Shown in pieces: positions 18,901-27,220 of a DNA stretch of 50,968 nucleotides. Every line of letters starts with the position of its first letter. Position 1 is the first letter of the stretch. The notes under the pieces are model-generated. The model was given only the letters and a program-made list of their open reading frames with translations, was not told the origin of the DNA and searched no databases. The stretch is from Oscillospiraceae bacterium (GTDB lineage Bacteria; Bacillota; Clostridia; Oscillospirales; CAG-272), in assembly GCA_015063685.1 (NCBI GenBank), contig SVTR01000027.1:1-50968 (forward strand). Direction: 5' to 3'. A program made the translations under genes and the position numbers.

Positions 18901-21900
18901 GACGAAGCTGCTCATACCACAGAGACACCGATTTGCGGCAGCCGTTCCGTATGCGACGTCTGTTGCGTGGCTTACGGAGAGGTGATCTACCATCAGCCCG
19001 ACGGAGAGTGGCATACGGACGAGGCGTCCCACTGGCAGATCTGTCAACGTTCCACTTGCGGTCAGCGGATCAAGGAGTCGCGGCACAGCGGCGGCGCAGC
19101 TCCCACTTGCCGACAGGGAAGCGAATGCGAGATTTGCGGATATCTCTATCTTGAAGCGGTTGATCATGATCCCGCAACCACCTGGACCCGGACCGATGGA
19201 GAGCATTATCGCACCTGCCGATTTGATTGCGGCTACGTATTCGAGGATACCCGAAGCAACCACGTAGGCGGCATAGCTACCTGCACCGTGGGTAAGCTCT
19301 GTGTGATCTGCGGGTATGAGTATACGCCCCCTCGGGATCATGATTGGGACGAAACCGGTTGGCTTTATGACAAGACACACCATTACCGTATCTGCGTTGA
19401 TTGCGGTGCCGAGTCTACCGGCGAAAAGCATCTTTATGACCAACGCATCATCTCCTCCGAGTACTTCTACGGAGAAGCTGATTGCGAGCATGCGACGCGA
19501 TACTATAAATCCTGTGTTTGCGGTCAGGGCAGTTCCCGTGACACGGATCTTTTCGATGTGGGCGAGCCTCTGGGACATCTGTGGGATGACGAGCTGCACT
19601 ACAATACGGTAGGGCACTATTATCAATGCCTCCGCGACGGTTGTGACGGTAAGGATTTCGCCATCCATACCCTGGATCAAAAAATCGTAGAGGACGAATA
19701 TTTGAAGGCCGTGGTCACCTGCACGAAGCCTGCGGAGTATTACTATGTGTGCGTGTGCGGTTATTGTGCCAGAACCGCCTACTACCAAAACGGTGAGCCC
19801 ATGGGCCATGCCCTGTTTGAGGATAGCTGGGAAATTTCCGAGAACGGCATGACTCACTATCACAAGTGCCTGAACCAGGGCTGTGACGCTCGTTTCGACG
19901 AAGCACCCCATAGTGGCGTCCCCGCTACCTGTACAGAGGCCGCTGTATGTGACGCCTGCGGTGCCGAATATCAAGAGCCCTTGGGACATAGGACTGACTG
20001 GGAGCAGGGCTGGTTGGCGGATCCCGTCACGGATACCCACTACCATGCTTGCGTCAGATGCTTGGAGCATCTGGACGTGACGGCTCACGCGTATACCAAG
20101 AAGAACACCGATATCCGTTACCGCGCTACCAAGGCGACCTGTACCGAAAAGGCGACCTACTATTATTCCTGCGAATGCGGACTGACGGATCCTCTCAAGG
20201 CGACCTTCGAAAACGGTAATCCCAAGGGTCATACCTACGGCTGGGCATACACCGAAGCCGAGCACTACCGTCAATGCACCACGGAGGATTGTCTGTATGT
20301 GGATGAGACTACCCGTAAGCCTCACCGCGGCGGCACGGTAACCTGTGAAAAGCCCGCCGTTTGTACAGATTGTAAATACGAATATATCGCCGCTTGGGGT
20401 CACAAAATGAGCACCGAGTGGTCCGCGGATGAACGCAAGCATTGGCACGCCTGCGAAAATCCGGGATGTGATTATCGTGAGGACACCCGCAATCATACCT
20501 TCGGCGCCTACGTTCAGACACTTCCGCCCACCTGCGCGGAGGAGGGAAGAGAGATCCGCACCTGCTCGGTCTGCCTCTACGAGGATGGCCGTACCATTGA
20601 AAAGCTGCCTCACGTCTGGGACGATGAAAAGCGCTACGTCAAAACCGAGGTAGACGAGAGCAGATCCACCGAGGAAACTACCTATTATATCCACTATATC
20701 ATGCAGCCCTGCATGAATTGTGACGAGGAACGGGAGGTCAATCGGACGGACAGCGTTCTTTACAATACCTTTGATACCGAGTTCCGAGCACCCACTTGTA
20801 CCGAGAACGGTTATCTCAGGATCATACCGCCGACCGATGCGGTCAACGGTGAGATCTTTGAGGAGACAATTCCCGCCCTGGGGCACGACCGGGTGAAGGG
20901 AAAGGTGATCTCCCCCACCTGTACCGAGGAAGGCTACACCGAATATAGGTGTCTCCGTTGTGGGGATATCGAGAAGCGAGAGCTTGTGCCTCCCACGGGA
21001 CACAGGGGTTACGTGTATACCATTTCCGCCACATGCACCGAAGAAGGATACGAGGTGACGGCGTGTGAAGTCTGCGGGGAAGAGCTCGGCCGAATGACCA
21101 TTTCTCCCCTGGGGCACGACTACGGAGAGGACGGCTATTGTCGGAGGTGTAAAGAACAAAAAACCAGCGAAGGTTTGGAATTTGTTTCCAACGGCGACGG
21201 CACCTGCTACGTCAGCGGTAGCGGTACCTGTAAAGATCTTAACTTGGTTATTCCGGCGGTTTCACCCGAAGGAGACACCGTAACAAGTGTCGGTTACAGG
21301 GCATTTTATAGCGATGCCCTGACGAGTGTCACGATTCCCGATTCTGTGAAGCATATTGAGGGATTCGCATTTGCTTATTGCAGAAGCTTGAAAAATATCG
21401 TTTTTTCTGAGAATTTGAGAAGAATCAATGGCTGGGCCTTTGCGTATTGCGAAGGTCTAACAAGCATTGAGATCCCTGAGAAAATGATATCCATAGATGC
21501 CTCCTCCTTTAGCTCCTGTAAGAACCTCACCAGTATTACAATTCATAAAACTACGAAAAATATTGATAGTTCGGCATTTTCCGGTTGTTATGCTATCACG
21601 GATATTTATTATCAGGGCAGCAGAATTGATTGGCTCACCGTAACGGTAGGTGAAAGCAATGGAAGCCTGCTGGACGCTACCATTCACTTTGCGGAAACCG
21701 AACACGGCGAATCCCAAGGACTTGAATTCGTTTCTAACGGCGACGGCACCTGCTATGTCAGCGGTATCGGTACCTGTACAGACGTTGATTTGGTGATTCC
21801 CTCGATGTCTCCGGACGGAGATATTGTGACTGCCATTGGAGAATATGCGCTTTATCAATGTTCATTGGAGTTCAGAAGCATTGTCATTCCGGATAGTGTA

Positions 21901-24900
21901 AAGCGAATCGAGGATTATGCTATCGGCCACGGTATGGGACAGAGCAAACTGGAGGTTGTTATTATCTCCGGTGGCGTAACCCATATCGGCCAATGGGCCT
22001 TCGTTGGCCATTTCAATCTTAAGTATGTTGAGCTTCCGAATACTTTGATCAGCATCGGTCAACATGCTTTCAGCAGTTCCAAAAATTTGCGGTCTATTGA
22101 GCTTCCCGATGGCTTGACGGAAATCCAACACTATGCTTTTTCTTATTGCGAAAGCTTGCAAAGCATGGTGATTCCCGATAGTGTTACGAGTCTCGGATAT
22201 AGTATTTTTGACGGTTGTGAAAGCTTGGAAAGTGTTACGCTTGGTAAAGGTATCACCGAGATTGGTGACTATCTGTTTAGCAATTGCACCGGCTTGACGA
22301 GCTTTGTGGTGCCGGATTTTATTACTTACATAGGTAAGAACGCCTTTGAAGACTGCTATTCTCTACGGAATATTGTGATTCCGGATAGCGTGACGAGCAT
22401 CGGCAACTACGTATTTTGGAATTGCAGCGGACTTGAAAGTATCGTTTTCCCGGATAGTGTGACAAGCATTGGAGATATGCTGTTTATGGGGTGCTATTCT
22501 TTGAAGAGTATTACCTTCCCCCACATAGTGACTGATATGGGCGATAGCCAGTTCGATGGTTGTGATAAATTAGAAACAGTGGTTCTGCCCTCCAATCTGA
22601 CGAGCATTTCCGGTCTTATGTTCTCAAATTGTCGCTCATTGAAAGCTTTGGAAATTCCTGCGAGTGTGACGAGTATTGGAGATCACGCTTTCGACGGCTG
22701 CGGTAGTCTGGAAAGCATCGTCATTCCCGATCAAGTTATCCATATTGGCATAGGTGCGTTCTACGCTTGCCATAGCTTGACCGAAATCTCCATCCCCCAT
22801 GGCGTGACGACAATTGAACAACATACTTTCTCGAATTGCACCACTCTTGCCGTGATCACCATCCCCGACAGTGTGAAGCAGATCGATTCTTATGCTTTCC
22901 ATAATTGTTCCGCCCTCACCGACGTTTACTACGATGGAACCGAGCGCCAATGGAATTTCATCACGATTCAACCCGACAATGATGATCTCCTGAACGCCAC
23001 CATCCACTTCTTGGAACCCGATACCGCCGGCTCCCAAGGACTTGCCTACACCCCCAACGGTGACGGCACCTGCTACGTCAGCGGTATCGGTGAATGCACG
23101 GATACGGAAATCGTCATCCCGCGCTATTCCCCCGAAGGGGATCAAGTGACAGGTATTGCCCCGGGAGCCTTTATGGAGTGCGCTCAGATCACCGACCTGG
23201 TAATTCCCGACGGTATTACCACCATCGGAGACGCCGCCTTTTCATACTGCGTCAGCTTGAAGCGGATCACCATCCCCGCCAGCGTGGAGACCATTGGTTA
23301 TGCCGTTCTGGGGATGTGCAGTAGCTTGGAAAGTGTCGTCATTGATCCTGCTAATCCAAGATTCGTCTTCGAAGGTAATTGCCTCATTGATCTGGAAACC
23401 AAAACCCTGCTCTCCGGTTTCGCGAACAGCGTTATCCCCGCAGACGGAAGCGTTGCGCATATCGGCATGGGTGCCTTTATCATGTGTACGGAGCTGGCCG
23501 ATTTGGTAATCCCCGAGGGCGTCCTCACCATTGGTGATATGGCCTTTGTCTATTGCATCTCTCTGACAGAGATCAGCCTGCCGCAGAGCTTGCAAACCAT
23601 TGGTACGATGGCTTTCTCGGAATGCGAAAATCTGGTACGCGCCGATCTTCCCGCAGGGTTGACGAGTATTGGTGCTGAGGCATTCTCCTATTGCTCCGCC
23701 TTGGAGAGCGTGACGATTCCGGGCGGTGTGCAAAGTATTGCTGAATATACGTTCCGAGAATGTATCGGTATCAAGACGTTGATCATTTCCGAAGGCGTGA
23801 CAAGCATTGGGAAAACAGCATTCTATCGTTGTAGGGCTTTGAGGAGCGTATCGCTTCCCGATAGTCTGACGAGCATCGGCGCGTCTGCCTTCTGCGATTG
23901 CTATGCCTTGACGGACATCATTCTGTCCGAAAACCTTGCGTATATTGGTGATTCGGCCTTCGATGGCTGCACCGCCTTGACTGAGCTTGTCATTCCTCAA
24001 AATGTGATAAGCATAGGCACCGGCGCATTTAGCGGATGCAAGGGCCTGGAGAAGGTCACCATTCTTGCATCGCTGACAGAGATCCCCGAGGCGTGCTTCT
24101 CGGGTTGCGGTAAGCTGACCCAATTGGTGCTGCCCGATAACCTGACAAGCATAGGGGACCGCTCGTTCAGCGGCACGGGACTTTTGGAGGTCGTGATTCC
24201 CGAGAACGTAGAGAGTATCGGAGAGCGAGCCTTCAGCAGCACCCCGCTCTTGCGGATCGTGATCCCCAAGAATGTGGTATCTGTGGGTGATATGGCCTTC
24301 AGAAACTGCTCAGGTCTTACAGAGCTTGTGATTTCCGGTTCCAAAACATCCTTTGGGGAAAGGGCTTTTGCCGGATGCGAATCCCTGAGTGAAGTGACCT
24401 TTGCCCCGGGAATGACGGATATTTCGCTATATATGTTTGCCGACTGTACGGGTCTTGTCTCCGTTGCGCTTCCCGATGGCTTGAATTTGGTAGGGACGGG
24501 CGCGTTCACGGGCTGCACCGCCCTCACCGCCCTCACCATTCCGGGAAGTGTCAAAACCATCAATCCGGCTGCCTTCGAAGGCTGTGAAAGTCTTGCGGAC
24601 GTGTATTACGGCGGAGATCGTCATGAGTGGCTGAATATCAATATTTGTATTGAAAACGAGCCTCTCCTGAACGCAACCATACATTATGGCGAGATTGCCG
24701 GTAATACGTCTGTCGGCTTGGAATACACCTCCAACGGTGACGGCACCTGCTTCGTCAGCGGGCTCGGGACTTGTACGGATGTGAGTATCGTGATCCCCGG
24801 GGTATCTCCCGACGGTGAAACCGTAACAGGTATCGGCGCGTATGCCTTTGAAGGCTACGCCGGCATCCTGCGCGTTGTGATCCCCGAGGGCGTGACGAGC

Positions 24901-26142
24901 ATCGGCGATCGGGCCTTCAACGGATGCGAGCTTCTTGAAACGGTGGAGATCCCCTATGGCGTGCTCAGCATCGGAGAGAGTGCTTTCTCGGGTTGCGTAA
25001 GCCTTGAAGTGATGAACCTTCCTGAAAGCATAGTCAGCATTGGGGAGGCCGCCTTGGCCGACTGTGATAGCCTTTCGCACGTCACTCTACCAAGTGGTCT
25101 TACCGCCGTAGCGGACAGACTTTTCCAATATTGTGACAATCTGAAGAGTGTGAAGCTTCCCGATGATATCACGAGCATTGGCGAGTGGTCTTTCGAGGAG
25201 TGTATCAGCCTGACGAGCTTGGATTTGCCTGACGGTGTGACTCATATCGGTGATTTCGCCTTCAGAAATTGCAGCGCACTTACCGAGATAAGGATTCCCG
25301 ACGGCGTGACCGTTATCGGTATGGAAACCTTCTGGGGGTGTGACAGCTTGGAGTCTGTTGAGATCCCGGGGAGCGTGACTGCTATTGAGCAGGGAGCTTT
25401 TGAAGGGTGCATTTCCCTCCAAAGTATAGTGATCCCCGAGGGCGTAGGCTATATCAGCTACAGGGCTTTCGAAAATTGTGCCAATCTCCAAAGTATCACC
25501 CTGCCCGAAAGTCTTTGGCGCATTCTGGACGCGGCCTTTAACGAATGTGTGAGCCTTTCCGACGTCTACTATGCCGGTACGCCGTCTCAATGGAATGACA
25601 TGGAGATCTACGATGAAAACGAGCCTCTCCTGGATGCCACCGTTTATTTTGCCAAGTCCGATTCCATGGGAGTTCAAGGTCTTATTTACACCTCCAACGG
25701 TGACGGTACCTGTGTCGTCGGTGGGATGATCGCGTATCAATATGGAGATTTGATTATACCCACCGTGTCTCCCCTGGGAGACACGGTGACGGGGATTGCT
25801 GAGAATGGTTTCTTGAACAATGAATACCTTTTGAACGTAGAGATACCCGATAGCGTTACTTGCATTGGACAAGGCGCATTCGCCGGTTGTGCGATCCTCT
25901 CGAGCGTTTGTATCTCTGATGGTATTACCGAAATTGCAGATTTCGCTTTCAGCGGATGTATGGAGCTCATGTCAATTGAAATCCCTGCCAGTGTTACTCG
26001 AATCGGTGATTATGCCTTTGATCAATGCGATTCTCTTGCCCGTGTTTTCTATATGGGCACCGAATCCGGCTGGGGATGTATCGCTATTGGAGGTTGCAAT
26101 GAGTGCCTCTCCCTGGCAACTATCTACTTTTTGCTTCGGTGA
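12970..26142 (+). CDS. Giant surface lipoprotein: ETIPA linker, Cys/His repeats, BspA-type leucine-rich repeats
   Basis: 4390 aa, one unbroken frame. The ATG at 12970 is chosen: GGAGG ends 6 nt before it and a signal peptide follows at once (MKRMLRLLLPL...LLTSC), with lipobox L19-T-S-C22; an upstream TTG would mask it. Residues 58-152: nineteen pentapeptides, mostly ETIPA, a rigid acidic stalk. Residues 179-424: Cys-rich repeats (ATC-x-x-x-G ... C-x2-CG). Residues 425-1274: a unique region of unknown fold. Residues 1275-2730: more Cys/His repeats, including six units of exactly 78 residues from residue 1560. Residues 2735-4390: five modules of BspA/LRR_5 repeats (IPDSVTSIGxxAFxxC), each headed by a G-L-x-F/Y-x-x-NGDGTCYVSG motif and mostly closed by DVYYxG...W...LLxATIHF. 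No LPxTG, dockerin or S-layer domain is seen. Likely role: membrane-anchored adhesin or glycan/host-binding scaffold; the ligand is unknown. Confidence 0.9.
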   Translation: MKRMLRLLLPLTLIMLVLLTSCLDGDKPAESAPHTDTVAAQPGGSEYLPEVTAPSEPETIPAETIPAETIPAETIPAETIPAETIPGETIPAETIPAETIPAETIPAETIPAETIPAETIPTETIPVETIPTETIPVETIPTETIPAETVPGETQPMETEPAETETAPEETKPGETQPCTHDFGDWKTTKEATCQAEGEAIRTCADCGATEKDVLSKLNHAPETIPGKKPTCTIEGKTEGKRCSVCFEMIVVPGPIPPKGHQFEDGMCAVCGEACDHAFGGWSVTKPADCTEAGEETRTCASCRMVQSRTVSSLGHSGVVLEIVSATCTTDGYTVATCARCTETFYTGHEPAKGHHFSDYYTVTELTCTQDGLYRRDCDNCDVSEEIVETTNGHQYNPLSEDEEGTIIYVCVICQQQKKFKTAQEAHKEDEYLRDCSPTFTFDVMVDGTEEEVRSLLTLSDLYLKESGEGYAEYASVPYVLTSLGDGIWRVTPERAYEAGYTYEVILSGDASFVKYAGNTLTFTITDEASDERDFADDIIFVILPDEEDALYGYFDLWYDESADRLYFQMPTRGRFDDDHVGRLVCIGDYTSTEEILNEPGRECNFGKIEAIRESYDGSCILVLTCPTMGEIYEELDLYTQEKLQISEEDIPEEYEEYVVRSFREGDDLAEFAAEFSLAAERYATDNGLMTVGTADGSFMDNLKLTPDVSVKDNKIKAAITGKLSIDLKTKAGKKFGTLSASFVSECYISYDVTAQYEITKHWYGQKMERFDLDVAQTTGYDFKFNVTLESEYSLGELTPDTLKDVYMTQTSKLHLSSCHQLKNYDATTLTKVSPAELDELFRATEGGCLISECPICRPMTTYMQKRVYIVNNTDKSVHAYHSFCPARLSEDTKMTCELPRQADGYTYCAVCGPEKVLENTFKNYYFRNLDVTNWDETVSKVKEVLKQKGATQPKDTGRTLLKKPFILLAIVEIDLELDLTMHFKMEGSVEYHYSVQNTNRYGLRMNAQKTLTPYFEKGGTSSTSSLELLGKVEVKMGLEVSISVTLTGFHSFVHIGFSAEGGIYSNLTGIYHVDFKTAFGGEDERYDAIYLEVGLYYDMDFFYKLFFISGRNDVDEGKRPLLAVGYNKVYYGYGTNCEEKTVYGSSFSMDPYDTLNVLYFDVRSMTTGKDTLSIYGEEGKYRVVVTVCDENGNVSPHARIRNGRIVMDDQSPCEVDLYVVYRVIGVDDGIQTADELWRKSYSPQSVAYTMEDYVMCLHVVNHRYAPYVTVVEPKCNEEGLEVSYASCGCTDEQGELLKIEQAIPATGIHAYSDWEVTIPSTCTEKGLESRFATCNCKNEDGTPKVQTRVTAALDHDTVIVDAIPVTCTTDGYTEGRYCDRCKVVFLEIERIPAPGHRFEDEFTCHDRKCLNTHLKCTYVSYATTPHRLGDELIFDIPDHEGLFFTAKICLDCATMVDQSDNAFTHNWNWEEMIYVLPTCTKKGYVTLTCRDEGCGLEVTESLAMLPHTFVVEDMDKPGARKSPATCTASSVYYLSCIDCGGLSEDADEAFFYPHPPLGHQWEEAWSKDGKAGTHYHACENNCGTRMDEAFHVYDQTSRPILKSTATCYAPAYYYYTCICGHYERNGVAYAVGSPLEHEWSSVWSKDSDKGTHYHACENDCDERRDERVHVYDQMTDTVLKSPATCHEPAYYYYTCVCGYYEKDGETYAKGGPLEHEWSLDWSRDPVKGTHYHACRKGCGDRRDEALHVYDQMTDAVLKSPATCKAPAYYYYTCVCGHHSKYGETYAKGSPLEHDWSSAWTKDPVSGTHYHTCKNGCDARRDETPHTYDQATDVALKSPATCEEPAYYYYTCICGHYEKGGETYPKGAPLDHDWSSAWTKDLSKGTHYHACMNGCGERSGEARHVYDGTTDTALKSPATCYAPAYYHYTCICGHYEKNGETYAKGDPLEHVWSEEWSKDYVKDTHYHACENGCNERADEAAHTTETPICGSRSVCDVCCVAYGEVIYHQPDGEWHTDEASHWQICQRSTCGQRIKESRHSGGAAPTCRQGSECEICGYLYLEAVDHDPATTWTRTDGEHYRTCRFDCGYVFEDTRSNHVGGIATCTVGKLCVICGYEYTPPRDHDWDETGWLYDKTHHYRICVDCGAESTGEKHLYDQRIISSEYFYGEADCEHATRYYKSCVCGQGSSRDTDLFDVGEPLGHLWDDELHYNTVGHYYQCLRDGCDGKDFAIHTLDQKIVEDEYLKAVVTCTKPAEYYYVCVCGYCARTAYYQNGEPMGHALFEDSWEISENGMTHYHKCLNQGCDARFDEAPHSGVPATCTEAAVCDACGAEYQEPLGHRTDWEQGWLADPVTDTHYHACVRCLEHLDVTAHAYTKKNTDIRYRATKATCTEKATYYYSCECGLTDPLKATFENGNPKGHTYGWAYTEAEHYRQCTTEDCLYVDETTRKPHRGGTVTCEKPAVCTDCKYEYIAAWGHKMSTEWSADERKHWHACENPGCDYREDTRNHTFGAYVQTLPPTCAEEGREIRTCSVCLYEDGRTIEKLPHVWDDEKRYVKTEVDESRSTEETTYYIHYIMQPCMNCDEEREVNRTDSVLYNTFDTEFRAPTCTENGYLRIIPPTDAVNGEIFEETIPALGHDRVKGKVISPTCTEEGYTEYRCLRCGDIEKRELVPPTGHRGYVYTISATCTEEGYEVTACEVCGEELGRMTISPLGHDYGEDGYCRRCKEQKTSEGLEFVSNGDGTCYVSGSGTCKDLNLVIPAVSPEGDTVTSVGYRAFYSDALTSVTIPDSVKHIEGFAFAYCRSLKNIVFSENLRRINGWAFAYCEGLTSIEIPEKMISIDASSFSSCKNLTSITIHKTTKNIDSSAFSGCYAITDIYYQGSRIDWLTVTVGESNGSLLDATIHFAETEHGESQGLEFVSNGDGTCYVSGIGTCTDVDLVIPSMSPDGDIVTAIGEYALYQCSLEFRSIVIPDSVKRIEDYAIGHGMGQSKLEVVIISGGVTHIGQWAFVGHFNLKYVELPNTLISIGQHAFSSSKNLRSIELPDGLTEIQHYAFSYCESLQSMVIPDSVTSLGYSIFDGCESLESVTLGKGITEIGDYLFSNCTGLTSFVVPDFITYIGKNAFEDCYSLRNIVIPDSVTSIGNYVFWNCSGLESIVFPDSVTSIGDMLFMGCYSLKSITFPHIVTDMGDSQFDGCDKLETVVLPSNLTSISGLMFSNCRSLKALEIPASVTSIGDHAFDGCGSLESIVIPDQVIHIGIGAFYACHSLTEISIPHGVTTIEQHTFSNCTTLAVITIPDSVKQIDSYAFHNCSALTDVYYDGTERQWNFITIQPDNDDLLNATIHFLEPDTAGSQGLAYTPNGDGTCYVSGIGECTDTEIVIPRYSPEGDQVTGIAPGAFMECAQITDLVIPDGITTIGDAAFSYCVSLKRITIPASVETIGYAVLGMCSSLESVVIDPANPRFVFEGNCLIDLETKTLLSGFANSVIPADGSVAHIGMGAFIMCTELADLVIPEGVLTIGDMAFVYCISLTEISLPQSLQTIGTMAFSECENLVRADLPAGLTSIGAEAFSYCSALESVTIPGGVQSIAEYTFRECIGIKTLIISEGVTSIGKTAFYRCRALRSVSLPDSLTSIGASAFCDCYALTDIILSENLAYIGDSAFDGCTALTELVIPQNVISIGTGAFSGCKGLEKVTILASLTEIPEACFSGCGKLTQLVLPDNLTSIGDRSFSGTGLLEVVIPENVESIGERAFSSTPLLRIVIPKNVVSVGDMAFRNCSGLTELVISGSKTSFGERAFAGCESLSEVTFAPGMTDISLYMFADCTGLVSVALPDGLNLVGTGAFTGCTALTALTIPGSVKTINPAAFEGCESLADVYYGGDRHEWLNINICIENEPLLNATIHYGEIAGNTSVGLEYTSNGDGTCFVSGLGTCTDVSIVIPGVSPDGETVTGIGAYAFEGYAGILRVVIPEGVTSIGDRAFNGCELLETVEIPYGVLSIGESAFSGCVSLEVMNLPESIVSIGEAALADCDSLSHVTLPSGLTAVADRLFQYCDNLKSVKLPDDITSIGEWSFEECISLTSLDLPDGVTHIGDFAFRNCSALTEIRIPDGVTVIGMETFWGCDSLESVEIPGSVTAIEQGAFEGCISLQSIVIPEGVGYISYRAFENCANLQSITLPESLWRILDAAFNECVSLSDVYYAGTPSQWNDMEIYDENEPLLDATVYFAKSDSMGVQGLIYTSNGDGTCVVGGMIAYQYGDLIIPTVSPLGDTVTGIAENGFLNNEYLLNVEIPDSVTCIGQGAFAGCAILSSVCISDGITEIADFAFSGCMELMSIEIPASVTRIGDYAFDQCDSLARVFYMGTESGWGCIAIGGCNECLSLATIYFLLR
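13141..13425 (+). repeat. Nineteen tandem 15-bp repeats encoding ETIPx
   Basis: An uninterrupted run of GAGAC-(C/T/A)ATCCC-(T/C)GCG units, exactly 15 bp each, giving ETIPA, ETIPG, ETIPT and ETIPV. Because the unit is a multiple of three, slippage would change stalk length without breaking the frame. Confidence 0.95.
17647..19050 (+). repeat. Six tandem 234-bp repeats (78 aa) in the giant gene
   Basis: The H-x-W marker codons start at 17647, 17881, 18115, 18349, 18583 and 18817, exactly 234 bp apart. Each unit holds THYHACxxxC, HVYDQ, LKSPATC, PAYYYYTCxCG and ETYAKG. The Cys and His are positioned like metal ligands. The last unit degenerates after about 40 residues. Confidence 0.92.
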
Positions 26143-26199
26143 TTTTCCTGTCGTCACCCGGCCGTACCCACGGTTGAATCACCTTCAACTAACGGTTGC

Positions 26200-26228
26200 T
26201 TGACTTTGTTCCACCGTCGTGATATACT
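26200..26228 (+). promoter_or_regulatory. Promoter of the two-TM protein gene
   Basis: TTGACT (26200-26205), 17-nt spacer, TATACT (26223-26228). Confidence 0.7.
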
Positions 26229-26267
26229 GAATCCATCCTGAATAAGCAACAAGAAAGGAATCAGTAT

Positions 26268-26987
26268 ATGAGCAAAAATTCAATGAAAAAGGATAGTAGC
26301 CGTTACTATCGCCAAACCGATTTTTGGCGGTTGCTGGGCGCGGGACTGATGATCGTCGGCGTGGTCTGGTTTTATTTTGGCTGGTCGATGGCCTCTTATT
26401 ACGTCCCCTGCGTGATTACTCCTGCGGGCCTCATCCTGTTTTTGATCTTCAGCAGCCGTCACGTCAGCGACAGCGATATGGAGGAGGAGCGCGGACACCG
26501 ATTGGAGGGTTATGACACCTCCGTGACCGAGCGAAGCGACTATAGCCGCTTCGTTCTCAAGCAGCCGGCCGACGTGGAGACCGAGGCTTACCACATGGGT
26601 GAGCGGGCCGCCTTTTTCAAGCACGGCAAGAACGGCTCGCTTGTCTCCGATCGCTTTGTCAAGTCTCATTTTTTCTTCACGGCGAACGCCCTTGTCGTTT
26701 GCTCACGGGAGCTTTCCATGACCCTCTCCCGCGACGAGGAGGGAGCCTTGGTCGATACCGAGCTGGTGTTGCCTTACGATGATCTTTTGCTTGCACAGCT
26801 TTGTGAAAACAGCACGCAGATCACTTTGACCAACACCAAAAAGGCGGCAACGGCCAAGTGGTTTGAGCTGGTCATCACAGGCAGGGAAGGAGAACTGCTC
26901 CGCCTGCCGGTGAAGAACGATATGGACGTATCCGGCTTGTGTGACGAGTTGAACCGTAAGATCGCCCAGATCGCCAAAGAAGCGTGA
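26268..26987 (+). CDS. Unknown two-TM membrane protein with cytosolic domain
   Basis: 239 aa, with AAAGGA 9 nt upstream of the ATG. Residues 20-63 form two hydrophobic helices (FWRLLGAGLMIVGVVWFYFGW and YVPCVITPAGLILFLIFSS) with a tight turn. The remaining 175 residues are polar and mostly beta-like (FFFTANALVVCSRELSMTLSRD, STQITLTNTKKAATAKWFELVITG, LLRLPVKNDMDVSGLCDELN), reminiscent of a PH-like or YcxB-type cytosolic domain, but no family is recognised. It is monocistronic, with its own promoter and a strong terminator at 27011. The plan resembles that of the protein at 31186, which also has two TM helices and a short beta domain; relation is not shown. Confidence 0.75.
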   Translation: MSKNSMKKDSSRYYRQTDFWRLLGAGLMIVGVVWFYFGWSMASYYVPCVITPAGLILFLIFSSRHVSDSDMEEERGHRLEGYDTSVTERSDYSRFVLKQPADVETEAYHMGERAAFFKHGKNGSLVSDRFVKSHFFFTANALVVCSRELSMTLSRDEEGALVDTELVLPYDDLLLAQLCENSTQITLTNTKKAATAKWFELVITGREGELLRLPVKNDMDVSGLCDELNRKIAQIAKEA

Positions 26988-27010
26988 TCATCCCCCCCCT
27001 ATTTTCTCTC

Positions 27011-27039
27011 CGCCCCCGCCGAAAGGCGGGGGTATTTTT
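27011..27039 (+). terminator. Intrinsic terminator
   Basis: CCCCCGCC-GAAA-GGCGGGGG followed by TATTTTTG, 25 nt after the stop codon of the two-TM gene. Confidence 0.9.
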
Positions 27040-27058
27040 GTTGGGAGGATAAATTGTT

Positions 27059-27219
27059 GGGCATCTCTAAATACTCAGCGTGCGGAGAGATGCGAGGGAT
27101 TTTTTCGTCAGACTAAACAAAAATCTGCACGCATAGTTGGCCCTATGCGAAAGAATTTTGTGACGTATGACGGAAAAAGCACCGTCATATCGGCGTGCGA
27201 TGAGTTTTTAGAGATGCCC
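27059..27219 (+). mobile_element. 161-bp MITE, copy 1
   Basis: Ends GGGCATCTCTAAATACTC and GAGTTTTTAGAGATGCCC form the terminal inverted repeat. A 4-bp direct repeat TGTT flanks it (27055-27058 and 27220-27223). A central hairpin CGCATAG...CTATGCG lies around 27130-27150. It carries no ORF, so it needs a transposase elsewhere. Its insertion site is the TAAATTGTTGTTT end of another repeat element, which it splits. Confidence 0.9.
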
Positions 27220-27220
27220 T

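Noticed and set aside
18592..21159. 855-codon minus-strand frame opposite the giant gene
   Set aside because: It follows the repeat phase of the sense gene and has no start signals; typical of an antisense frame over repeats.
25678..26142. Cell-wall sorting signal or dockerin at the C-terminus of the giant protein
   Set aside because: The protein ends in a leucine-rich module (CLSLATIYFLLR) with no LPxTG, SLH or dockerin pattern; the lipobox is the only anchor visible.
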